Shown here: piece after piece, positions 41,495-53,000 of the stretch
How positions within the stretch are numbered: the first letter of the stretch is position 1
Layout of the letters: each line of letters starts with the position of its first letter
From: Doris montereyensis
Taxonomy: Eukaryota; Mollusca; Gastropoda; Nudibranchia; Dorididae
Direction of reading: 5' to 3'
Assembly (NCBI GenBank): GCA_037039925.1
Contig: JAXRKP010000646.1
Coordinates: 112,501-176,500, forward strand
DNA: 64,000 bases
The notes under the pieces: generated by a model
What the model saw: the letters and a program-made list of their open reading frames with translations, nothing else
What the model was told of the DNA's origin: nothing
The model's database searches: none
Program-made: the position numbers and the translations under genes

Positions 41495-43100
41495 AACCTG
41501 GATGATCAATCGGCTCGGTGTCGGGAGCCACCACCTACTTCTTCATTTAGTTGCCTCATGTGACACGCTGACATCCCGTTGGGTGTATTCTTGCACCCTC
41601 TCTGTTGAGGGATCCGCAACCCACATGGGAACAATAAAGACTTACTACTATTAAGTCAATGTGTTTTTGTTGGAGGAAAATATGGCACGACGTTGAGAAA
41701 TTATAAGCAGTGGTGGAGGGAACATCATGGTTGAAAATAATACACTTGGCACAACATTGTATATCCAGTAGTCTCCGCCAAAAATGCACGGTCCACAGGT
41801 GATAAAAAAATCGTGCAATTTGGCGAAGGTGCATTTTGACGGAGTCAAAACTACAACCCATTATTTACATTTTTATTTGGAATTAAACTCTTTTTTGTTG
41901 TTGTTTGTTACTGTTTGGATTTTGTTTGTTGTTCGTTAGTTTGAAGACAAGATCCTATATACCTAACTTTTTCTCATAGATCTGATACATTCTTCTCTCA
42001 CTCAAAACTGCACCAAGGGGTAGGATGGTAGAGACATACGACAACTAGATCTCGGAATGATTTTTGTTGTTGTTTTTGTTGACATGCGTTTATCATACAG
42101 AGGACGATCTCTGTTGGTAAAAGTGACGACATACTGAGTCGGGGAGGGAAGGGGGCGGGTAGGGGTCACCAGAGTCGAGACAGCCAAGACTAGGTGCATA
42201 ACTGTCGTGTATATGAGTATGCATGGTCAACGAAGACCTACATGACACACACACACACATACACACACACACGTGCATGACCGATCTTGTTACTGGGACG
42301 AGGTAAAAGAGGTTATCAAGTTTATTTTTAACATTAAATTGACTTTCTAAATGCAACAAATTGAAGATGGACATACAAAAAGTTGTTGCATTTTGGCGAA
42401 GTCAAGCCAGCCGTTGTTGCGTTTTGAAGGGGTAATTAGCGTTGTAAAATTAGGTTACATGAAAAAACCATCCATTATGACGAATCGTGCATTTTGGTGG
42501 AGACTACATTATAATTAAATGTATTCTAGTTCTTCTTCTTCTTTTTGTTATTTTTCTTCTTCTTCTTCTCTTTCACAATAGCTGACCAACTCAATTCTTG
42601 AGTATTACTGTCAGCGCGCATATCTTTATTTGATCCAAAAGGGTTAATAAAATTTTGACTTAAAAATGATGTCTTTTTTAAAAAGTCTTCAGTGCTACTG
42701 CTAACTTCCACGGCCTAACTGTACTGGGGTAAAACGAGTGCAGGGGATAATCAATGGTTGAAGAAGGAACCATGTATGTTTGACAGCCTGATATGGTTGT
42801 TCTTGTATAAAGTTTGAGCTGATCTATTGAAATAAACAGTTGGCCGTTTGCAGCTTTAAAGAAAATGTTAATTTTATTTCTGGTTCTATGTTCTTCTAAA
42901 ATGTTTTCGTTTGTTCCTTTCTTTGTCCACGAGACACGTGACATTTTTCTCAAGAACCACATCTCGCTTTCTTGTAGTCTCTCATGTCTCTGTACACTTA
43001 GTATAGGTTATTTCTGATCGCTGACATAAAATCAGATTTATCAGCCCAGTCGAACAAGCAATTTAATTACACATGTATACTCTTTTGGTATGACGACATA
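41495..43100. other. Flank between the LINE and the kinesin promoter
   Basis: 41495-41640 is probably the LINE 5' region. (CA)n at 42243-42272 and (CTT)n near 42530-42570. No host gene seen. Confidence 0.4.
42850..42965 (-). mobile_element. LINE C-terminal scrap
   Basis: Minus frame MWFLRKMSRVSWTKKGTNEN matches the conserved 'MWFLRRMLRI-WT-K-TNEE' segment downstream of the RT in RTE-like LINEs. Confidence 0.65.
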
Positions 43101-43118
43101 CATCGCAGTGTTAACCAA

Positions 43119-43190
43119 CCAATAGCGACGCAGAAGCGTCAAAATAACAACCAATGGAAGGAGCGAAATAAATTTTGCAGGAAATTCAAA
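43119..43190 (+). promoter_or_regulatory. Possible kinesin promoter: two CCAAT boxes plus CHR-like TTCAAA
   Basis: CCAAT at 43119 and 43151 (32 apart) is followed by TTCAAA, the reverse complement of the CHR core TTTGAA, at 43185 (34 further), then by the candidate start codon at 43228. NF-Y CCAAT boxes about 31-34 bp apart with a CHR at similar distance are a known layout of G2/M genes, and KIFC1 is one. Transcription start not visible. Confidence 0.35.
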
Positions 43191-43227
43191 ACACAGAAGA
43201 GCTTTGCCCAGATCATGGGAGACAGAA

Positions 43228-43272
43228 ATGGACTCGGCGGAAAGAAATACTCAAGCTGTCAATACCAGTAAA
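43228..43272 (+). CDS. KIFC1: Kinesin-14 candidate first coding exon
   Basis: Encodes MDSAERNTQAVNTSK and ends in phase 0 at a GTAGAT donor (43273). Joined to the next exon it gives TSK-RPPLSACNGSRL, which resembles the human KIFC1 N-terminus (MDPQ... ELKRPL... GSRL). A stronger-looking donor GTAAAG at 43268 gives the wrong phase. Proposed from phase, start context and the upstream CCAAT boxes only. Confidence 0.45.
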
Positions 43273-46200
43273 GTAGATACACCCTCACGATATCTAAACC
43301 TAGATAGTAGTCTAGATAAGCATATGGGTGTCTTATACTTTTACAAATATGTCAATAAACTACATAATATAACATATACATGCTGCCAAATCTTTAAAAA
43401 AAACCATTATTGGCCTTTAATTTGTATTGAAAGATGATTTATATGAGAAGGATCAAATGTACTTAGAGTATCGATATGATTAAAATTACAATTGCAAACT
43501 GCAAATACAAAATAAAGTCGACGATGTTCATTGCTCATAGTTCATTGCCGATTCAAGATTTCTTCCGTAAATAGATTTAAAACAAACAGAATTTTAAAGC
43601 AAAGTAATTTGCGAACATGAATACGGTATGAAGTATATCTAAACCTTAATTTAGAAGTAGATATGGAGAATCTAGATCTCTAGATCTAGTCTAGATCTTG
43701 ATCTACTGTAGGTAGATATCTATATCTAGACCCAAATCACTGGTAGATCTCCTAGATTCTAGATCTATAAATCTCGATCTAGAATCTAGATCTAGTCTAG
43801 AATCTTTAGATATAGATTCTAGAAGACAATACTTTGAAGTGACTTTTGCTAGCTTCTAGATCTAGAGGTTCAGGGAGCAAAATTCAATAATAAAAAGTGA
43901 ACACGATATTAGCCCAAGAATCAAGAAGAGCACTGGCCCTTTCTTTAGGGTGTATTACAGTTGGCCCGGGAAAGCACAGGCCCTATCCTATATTTTTTAG
44001 GGCCAGACACCTAGGCTTCTTGAATGAAAATTTTCACTTTCCTTAAACTTAAATGGTTTATGACGTGTTTTCACCGTTAAGTTCAAAACAGTTAATGAGT
44101 TGAATAAGATTACAATTTATTTTAACCCAAGAAAAGCACCGGCCTTTTATTTAGGGTGTGTTACGGTTGGCCCGGGAAGTGTGCAGGCCCTATATTTAGG
44201 GCAGCCGTCATTGGCACGGGAAGCGCACAGGCCCTATATTTAGGGCCAGACACCTAGGTTTCTTTAATGGAAATTTCCACTTTCCTTACATGGTTTATGA
44301 TGTAGTTTGACCTTTGAGTTCATAGTTAAACAACAGCCAATGAGATTACAATTTATTTTAAGCTTGTGGCTTTCCGGTAGCCTCGTTATCATAAGTGACG
44401 TTTTCCCATTCAAGACATTTCGTGCAAGCCTAAGTTGATTACCCGGCTATCGCTGTTATTGTTAAGTCCTTAGTTTAAGTTTCTCTTGTTGCATTTTACA
44501 ATAACTTCTCAATATGAATTCCTCACTCTTTCAATTTATAGAAAATACATGTTTTATAGGTCTTTTATCATCTATAAATGTGAACTCCTTGCGAGCTTCA
44601 CCCCTTGCACACACTTCTTTTTCATGCAAATGGCTGGGAAACCCCTCACTAAGACGGTCACTTCCAGTAACACCGCAAGCTCTACTTGGGTGGTTAAGCT
44701 AAATATAGATATTATTGGCATTTAACCCAAGTAGAGCTCGCACCGATCTGCTTACGAAATGTGGAGAGAAGTAAATCTAGCCGATTTGGCTTATTAAGCC
44801 CGCTAGGAAACAATACAAAAAATCGTCGTAACTTTCTTGTCACATAATTTTACTCCCCTGCTATGCATATTTCTTAGCACCACATCAAGTAGTATACTAA
44901 AATGTAATGGCATAAGAGGCAGAGAAAAAAATTGAAAATAGCAACATGTTCAATTAGAGTAAGTTCTCTCAACTACCGCCTCTATCTTGCCCCATTATTT
45001 CGTGAAGCAATATTATCAATCAATAATCACCATGAAGGCGAGATTGTAAACACTGACATTGCTATGTGTGAGCGAGTGTGAAGTCATAAAACAAATAGAT
45101 TTATAAATAGTCAGAGATAGGGATGGAGGTTTGGTGTGTAGGAGGAACTAAGGGTGAACACTTTTGGAAACAATGTCAGATCCCTCGTTGGTTTGATTTT
45201 TGTTGGCTCTTTATATATTTTTCTTTCTTTGTCAGCTCCCATTCTACCTTCCAGTTTATGGGTTTTAGATGCCCGAAATGATCTTTCTCCAGGCTGCCCT
45301 GTCCTGACATTTTCTGTTTCCTTCCATGAAAGTTACATTTCTGTGCGTTAATGCCTTTTTTATATCTTCTTCCCACTTTCTCCGAGGTCTACCTTTTGGT
45401 CTTTTACCTTGAGTTTTAGCACTGGATTTAGCTATTTTGTTGTCATTCACTCTGTTAACATACCCAAACCATCTCAATTGATTCATTTCTATTTTAGTTT
45501 TTATGCTGTCTGCTTTGGTTTGATCTCTTATTGTTGTGTTTCTGATTTTGTCTCTTTTAGTTTTCCCTACTTCTCTTCTTAGATATTATATTTCATTTCG
45601 GCTGCCTGTACTCTACTGTATTCCCTACTGTCTAAGGTCCAGGTTTCACTGCCATATAGGAGAGTAGAACAATAAACTCTGTTGTATACCTGCCATTTTG
45701 GTTTTTGTTGACAATTCATGTTTACCTACAAATGCCTTTCCTAGATGGTTATATATTGCACTTGCCTTTTTGGATTCTCTGGCTGATTTCTTCTCTTAGT
45801 TTTCCCTCTGCTTTGAACTTGTTCTAAATTCTCCCTGCCTAATTACAAAATTTGTGGTTTAGCTTCCCTAGTTATTAGCAATGTTTTGGTTTTCTTTGCA
45901 TTTACCCTCATTCCTCTTTTATTTAATTCTTTATTCATTATGTTGATATTCGACTGGAGGTCCCTTTCTGATTTTCCAAACAAAACTAAATCATCAGCAA
46001 ATGAAAGCATTGATACATTTTTAGGTTTGAGCTTCCACATACCTACATTAAATTTCTTCATTTTTGAGGATGCCTTGCGACTGAATCCATACATGTGATA
46101 AACAAAAGAGGACTTAGGACATAACCTTGTCTTACTCCTATATCTACATCAAATTCTTCAGATACATTTCCAGCTACTCTCACTGCACAAGTTGGTTTAT

Positions 46201-47966
46201 TGTAAAAACTTTTCCTCGCTTCTATTAAATTTTGCTCTACATTGTGCCATAGTTCGTCCCTCCTCACAGTGTCAAATGCCTTTTCTAAGTCAATAAAACA
46301 CAGGTGCAATGTTTCTCTCAAGGAATTTTTCCATTTTTTTGTCTAATTGTAAATATGTGGTCTTGTACACTTCTTCCTGGTCTAAATCCACTCTGGTGTT
46401 CTTCAATCTGATCCTCTACTCTTTTCCTGTCTCATTTCCAGAAAAAGCTCTTCATTGTTCCCCAGAACAACTTTTGATTTCCTTGATGGCTTTCTTGAAG
46501 CCTTTGTCCAAACTCTTCCCACTGTTCCTGTTTTGCTCTCCTAACTTCCTCTTTGGCGTTTGTAAGTATTTCTTCCAGGCATCCTTCTTTCTTTGATCTT
46601 GGTCTTGACATTCTCATTCCACCATGCTATTTTTTTCCTATCTCCTTTAATTTGTTTCCTACCACAGACCTCTTAGTACAACTGAGGAGTGTTTCTTTAT
46701 ATATTTGCCACTTTTCTTCTATTGTGCTTTCCTTCACATCCATCTGCCTTTTACTGATAGATCTTTTTATCCTGGATTGGTATATATCTGTTTTACTGTT
46801 GGTTTATTTAGTTTTTCTATTTTGAGTTTAGTAACTTTCTTCTGTTTCCTTTTCTGTTTGTTTTCTTCAGTTAATAATCTCATTTTGGCTATCACTAGGT
46901 GATGATCACTAAATATTTCTGCTCCTCTGTTTACTCTTGCATCCATTGTACTGTAAAAAAGGGAGCTGCTAACTATTATATTATAGTTTATGATTGACTT
47001 TTCACATCGTCTTCATTTACTCTTGTATATTTGTGGATATCTTTATGAGGAAAAAATGTGTTAGCTATTTTCATGTTATTCTTTATTCAAAAATCTATTA
47101 GTCTCTCCATAATTTAGAGAAGTTGTTGTCTCTCCTTCTTTACAGATTACTCCTCCTAATGTTTCTACAATTTTGCCTGCTCTAGCGTTTAAATCTCCTA
47201 AAACCATTAATTCCTGTTTGAGTTTGAGATTCTCTGCAACTATTTGTAAATCATTTTCGAAGATATTTTTTTCTTCTTTGGTGGCATCTTCGTTTGGCCC
47301 ATAAACTATTAATAATTTAATTTCTCTTCCTTTTGGTTTAATATTTACCTCTAATAGCCGTTGGCTTATAAATTTCCAACTTTCTAGGAGCATTTTTTGC
47401 CTTTTATGTATTAGGAGGCCCCTACTCCTGCTCTAGCTCTATCTTTGACATCTACTCCTGAGAAGATTAAAATATGATTTCGTCCTACATTTTCTATTCC
47501 TTGTCCTTTTTTCTTTGTTTCTGTAATGGCCAAAATTGAAAATGTCTACTTTGAATTTTTCCAACTCTTTTCCATTAATTGCCCTAACATTCCATGTTCC
47601 AAAAATCACAGTCCGTGTTCTTTTCCAGAGTCGTCTTCGAAAGTTCAAGCCGGGTATATCATTGTATATATTTCTTTGAATCTGTTTGGTTTTGGATAAG
47701 CAGGGGATTGGCCCACTGTACCCTAGGTAGATGGTGGGGCTGCCACCTTGAGGCCCTCTACCGGGCCTTGTTATTTTCTGTCAAGGTTTACTCCCTTAGC
47801 CTTCGGTTGCTCAAAACCAGCCCACAAGGCAGCAGGTTATTTTCTGTCAGGATTAACTCCCTTTGCCTTTGGTCAACCAAGACCCGCCTGCAAGGCAGCA
47901 GGAGACTCATGGAGGGCGGGACCACCTAATCTCCGTACAGGTGCTCACCTGTCCACTGCCCGGGTT

Positions 47967-48026
<60 letters not shown>

Positions 48027-50009
48027 TTCCATTATCAGTGATATCTGAAGTGCTCGTTTCAAATACATGTTTCATTGTCTTACTTATTTATATCTCTGTT
48101 TTATTTTATTATAATAGCTTCTGAAATTTCAATATTTATTCGGATTTTGTTCCAGAGGCCACCTTTATCTGCCTGCAATGGTAGTAGGTTACCACAACCA
48201 GGACGGAAGAGAACTCGGAGTTCAGAGGAGGTAATTAAGTTTTTATTTCATTTCACCTTGCAAGTTGTCAGTGACAACGACGGTAGTGAGGTTGTGCTTT
48301 GGCACAAGTAGCTTTATCTACTGATGCAAGAATGAAAGTATTTTTAGTATTATGGGAAGTCCGGTTTCTGAAAATTTATGGTTTGGTTGATTTTTACAAT
48401 TCTTTGGGGTGAGGGAAACAGCTAATAAAATAGTCATACACAAGGAACTCATCCCCAGTTTAAAAAATCTTTCATTCCCGGAGCTTTTATCATGCTGTCG
48501 TCAGTCATATGTGGTAAAAATTGGTTCCAAAGATCTTGGTCGTAATTTGTTTAAAATTCACTCTGTTACCTGCGGTTCCCCAAGATCCAACCTTTAATTT
48601 TGGCAGACGTTAAATGTACCACAGCCAGAATGGGAGGTAAAATTAAATCCTTTGAGAAATGAAGAAAATACAAAAGAAAATGGTGGAAACCTTTAGGGAT
48701 ACATCACAACTCAGGGAAGTAAACTTCCAGGGGAGAGAGATAAAGAGACAAAGAGAGGAAATAGGCACACACAACGTGAAATAAACAGACACAGGAAAGA
48801 AAGACAGACACGGTTGAAGGAGAGAGAAATAAACAGACACACATAGAAATAGAGAGGGGGAAAGAGACAGACAGGCTATTTATAATAGATATTTGCATGT
48901 ATAACCTTGTATTGCTCTAAATTTGGCCATCAATTATGACATAGAAATATAAAAAGAAAGGAAGAACAATTTTTTTCACTTTTGTTCTTCTGCCTCTTGA
49001 AAATCACAGGTTACCAACCCTGAAAAAAAATGTCGGGTTGAACTTAAAGCAACTGTTAAGCCAGGTCTTCCAAAAACAAAATCGACTGCCACCTTGAAAG
49101 GGCAAGTCTCTGGCATTCTCAATGGGAGGAGAGTTACTTAATTCATCGGCAGTCACAAGGACAAGCAGATTGCCACCGAAATCAAAATCCAGCGTACCTC
49201 CTTTCACAAGACCAAGTAAGGCTTCCTTTACCAACTTTCAAATTTGCCTGGGTTTATTTTTCATATTCCATCATTTTCATTATTTTTTTCATTTCCATGT
49301 GTGTGTAATTGTAAAACTAGATAAAGCAGTACCAATGCAATTGTATCTCCTTAAAGTGCGGGGTGTCTTAATTTTCTGTGTTTATCCATATTCATATGTT
49401 AAAATTTAGTTGAGTGGAGCAAGCTTTGCCTTTATCTGTATACAAGCATGCCCGTAAATAGTGATGGATTATGATTTCTCTTTATCATGAAGCTTGAACT
49501 TTGGCTGTGGTTAACTCAGAAACCACTATCAGTTACAGGTGATATCAAGTATATTTATTAGATCAAATTAGTACTGAAGTTATGCAGGCTTTTTATTGTA
49601 AGGACCGGAAATTGAGAAATTAGATCTAGTAACAATTAAATGTTCTTTTTAGATCTCAGGCAAAACAATCTTTTTCCAATCAATTAAAATACTGATTTCC
49701 TTCAAGAGCTTATTCGCTAAGAACATAAAGCAGGCTATTTAAAATCTACATGCAAAATATGGAGGTTGTGGATGCAGTGGTTCCTGAGTTATAAGTGGTC
49801 AAAGTTAGAGACGTTAGCTTTATATAGATAGTTTATAAGATGAATTGGAGATAAATGAGATTTTGTTATATAATAGAAACATTTTTCTTTCTTTTCTTTT
49901 TTGACACAGTGTTTATCTTCCTTCTCTGTTGCTCCCCCCCCCCCCATCCCCATCTTCTCTCACTGTCTCTCTCTCTTTCTCTCTCTTTCTCCTCTCTCTC
50001 TCTCTCTCC

Positions 50010-50094
<85 letters not shown>

Positions 50095-53000
50095 TTCTTC
50101 CTCCTTTTCCCCCCTGCAGCTTTAGAGCACAAAATAATTCTCATTGTATTGTCGTCTCTAAAATCAGAACCAGCTGGGGCTGTGCCCATACCTAAGCCAA
50201 CTGTTGTGCCAGGCCAAAACACAGGCATAAGCAATGGAGGTAGGCTACATATTCGGTTAACGGTACAATCGTTGGAGAATGAATGAACTTTGATTTATTT
50301 TATTTCCTGTTGCAGGGTTGCCAAGCATCCTGCATTTTGCGGGATAGTCCCGCATTATCAGCGTCCATCCCGCATACACGTCGCCTGTCCCACAAATCTG
50401 ACTTCCTCAACTGTTACAACTTTTAGCGAAAACCCCTACTGTACAACTAACGTTGTCATAATAATATTATTGTAACAATGCATCGTACACCGAGGTACCT
50501 GTACAACACTAGACTCACAATGTATACCTGCTGTACTGTTATTAATAATTAGAAAGTAAACTGTATTATAGGAGTATTGCCTTATTGTAAAAAAGACGGC
50601 ACCATCATTCACCTGTATGTCTTAGCGTCTCTCTCTCTCTCTTTCAAGAACTAATTTATAATATACACAACATTGCGATCGGTGCATACGCATATACTAT
50701 GTAGCATTGTGTTTTGGATATGCGACCCTCAATAGTATTAATAATATTTTATGAGACTAATGCCATAGTAATATTCCATGTGGGCCTTCTACTACCACTA
50801 CGCTGTATGATGATTGGTTATCGCATTCGATAACCGGTATTACTAGATTTGAGTGCTATTCGCATACTCTTGGTAAAAACTTAAGAGTTTCGGCCATGAA
50901 TGAAAGGGAAGTTTCAGCAATTTCAGTAAGTAAGGAAGTAAAGTTCCTCTCAGGACATTGCGACCCATGGTGCCGGGGCTAAAGCTAACTTCTCATGGAC
51001 AGGCTACTACTGCTAGTCTGACGAGATCTTAACTCCCATGCTAGTGATTGTACCTATTTGCACCTGTGTCGAGGGGGAAGTGCGTGTTTTGTACATTCCC
51101 AGGGAACTCAACATTGAAACTAGCTTTGCTAGGATTCGAACCCCAGATCTCATGATCCCAAGTCTGACAGCCTAACCACTCAGCCATTGACCCCTCACTT
51201 CCCAGATTTGTGCTTATCTTATAATTGACATTGACTCCCTCAAACCAATCATGACCATAAAGGGAGATTACACCGATGTTTTATGCAGGTCGATCGTTTA
51301 GTCAAGATCCCTTGAACATCGACTCACCGGCATTTCCTTGTATTGAAGCAAATGACTTGCCCTTGCTTTCAATGGAATCCATCACCAGCCCTTCTGAAGG
51401 CTTACAAATCAGCTACAAATGTCGTTCTGCCAAGCACAGATTGTAGGCCAAAAGTTTTTATTTTATTTTATTTAAAAACTGAGAGGACACTTCAGTAAAG
51501 ACTGTGATATAATTATAGTGAAGACTCGCTACCTACTGCTAGCCATATAACTTTCTCCTTCAGTTTATACTGTAATTAATCTTTGGACATTGGAGGTGTG
51601 GCTGAATCAAGAATCATGGCTTATAAGAAGTATATGCTTTATTACATATTGGTGCTTTGAGCAATCTGAATTAGAGACTAGATTGCTTGTTATTCATATT
51701 GATTTTGTGTCCTGGTATGTCCCAGCTACTTCTAAAACTGAAATCCAGAGAAAAATCTAGAAATTTATATTTAAATTAATACAAAGGTTAATATAATGAC
51801 AGCAAGGTGTGGGAATGAGAGAATAACCCATTCTGTGCACATGTTTATGAATTTATGAAATACATCGGTCAGTCTCACTGTCCCTCATTTCACCTCCCAG
51901 TGTTCCTCATTTTGACTTTTCAAACTTGGCAACCCTGCTGTGGGCTTTTATCATTAATTTCCTACTCTCATTCAGATGGGTGGTTGCTGAGTTGTTCTGA
52001 CAAGTCCTGCATTCACATGTAGGATGGATGATTTTAAAGATGAAGATGGAGTCCTTCCACATAAACGCAGGCCGACTGACTACTTTATTTATCCCCCAGC
52101 AGATGTTTCAGAGCTTGTAAAGTGTGCTAGAAAATATGTTAACACATTATGTCTGAGTGGCAAGGTGTCGTCATCTCAGCCTCAAGGTTGTGGGTTCATG
52201 CCCCGACTAGTTAAAATGTTTTGAGGGTTATTTTTCCAAATAAAACTACCCCTTGGTCCAGGTCGTGGGTGCCGCTATTCCGGTTCAAACCGGAATTCGC
52301 TTGACAGATTCTGTCAAAAAAAAATCTCGGTTTGGCGATGTTCTCAAATAGTCAAAATCTCCGTTACACCTAGAAAGAGACAACTGTATGTACGTATTTT
52401 AGTGTTTTTGGAGTCACTTATACAGAAAACATGACATTAATACAATTACATTGTGCAATAGGTTATGCCTATGTTGCGCGTTTGGGAGCATTTTCATGTT
52501 TGACAAAATTGAAAGTTTGAAGTTCAGGTTTCAGTGACCTTGGGTGCTGGCACCCATGGTCCAGGTAGGTGGACCAACACCTTGTCCCATCAGAGGTGGA
52601 CGATTAAGCGGTCCCATGTGCAAATCACAATACTCTGGTCATGTTAATGTTCCCTTGGCTGTTTACAAGGCGGTTCGGGTATAAATTGAACTTCTGCCAA
52701 ACCCCCAAGATTACCTTAGTTGTGGACGTGGGTAATATCAAATCAAACAAAGAATTGAAAAATATGTCTGAACTCAGCTTATGCAGAGAGAAGCTTCTCC
52801 AATTGCAATTTTCTTTTCTGATAGAAGAAGCCTCAATGGAGAATACTTGAAGACATTAGTGATTTTGTGTTACAATTTTGATGGGGGGAGGGGGGGATAA
52901 TAGGCTAGGCCCTCAGCCTCAGAGGGCTACAGTATAATAACACTGCATGTTTGTGTCGGTTAGCAGGCATGACACGACACAGCATAGTTCGTGCTGTCAG

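Noticed and set aside
51040..51196. A tRNA gene on the minus strand
   Set aside because: A and B boxes are present, but the body continues into a SINE shared with two other loci and no intact cloverleaf is seen.
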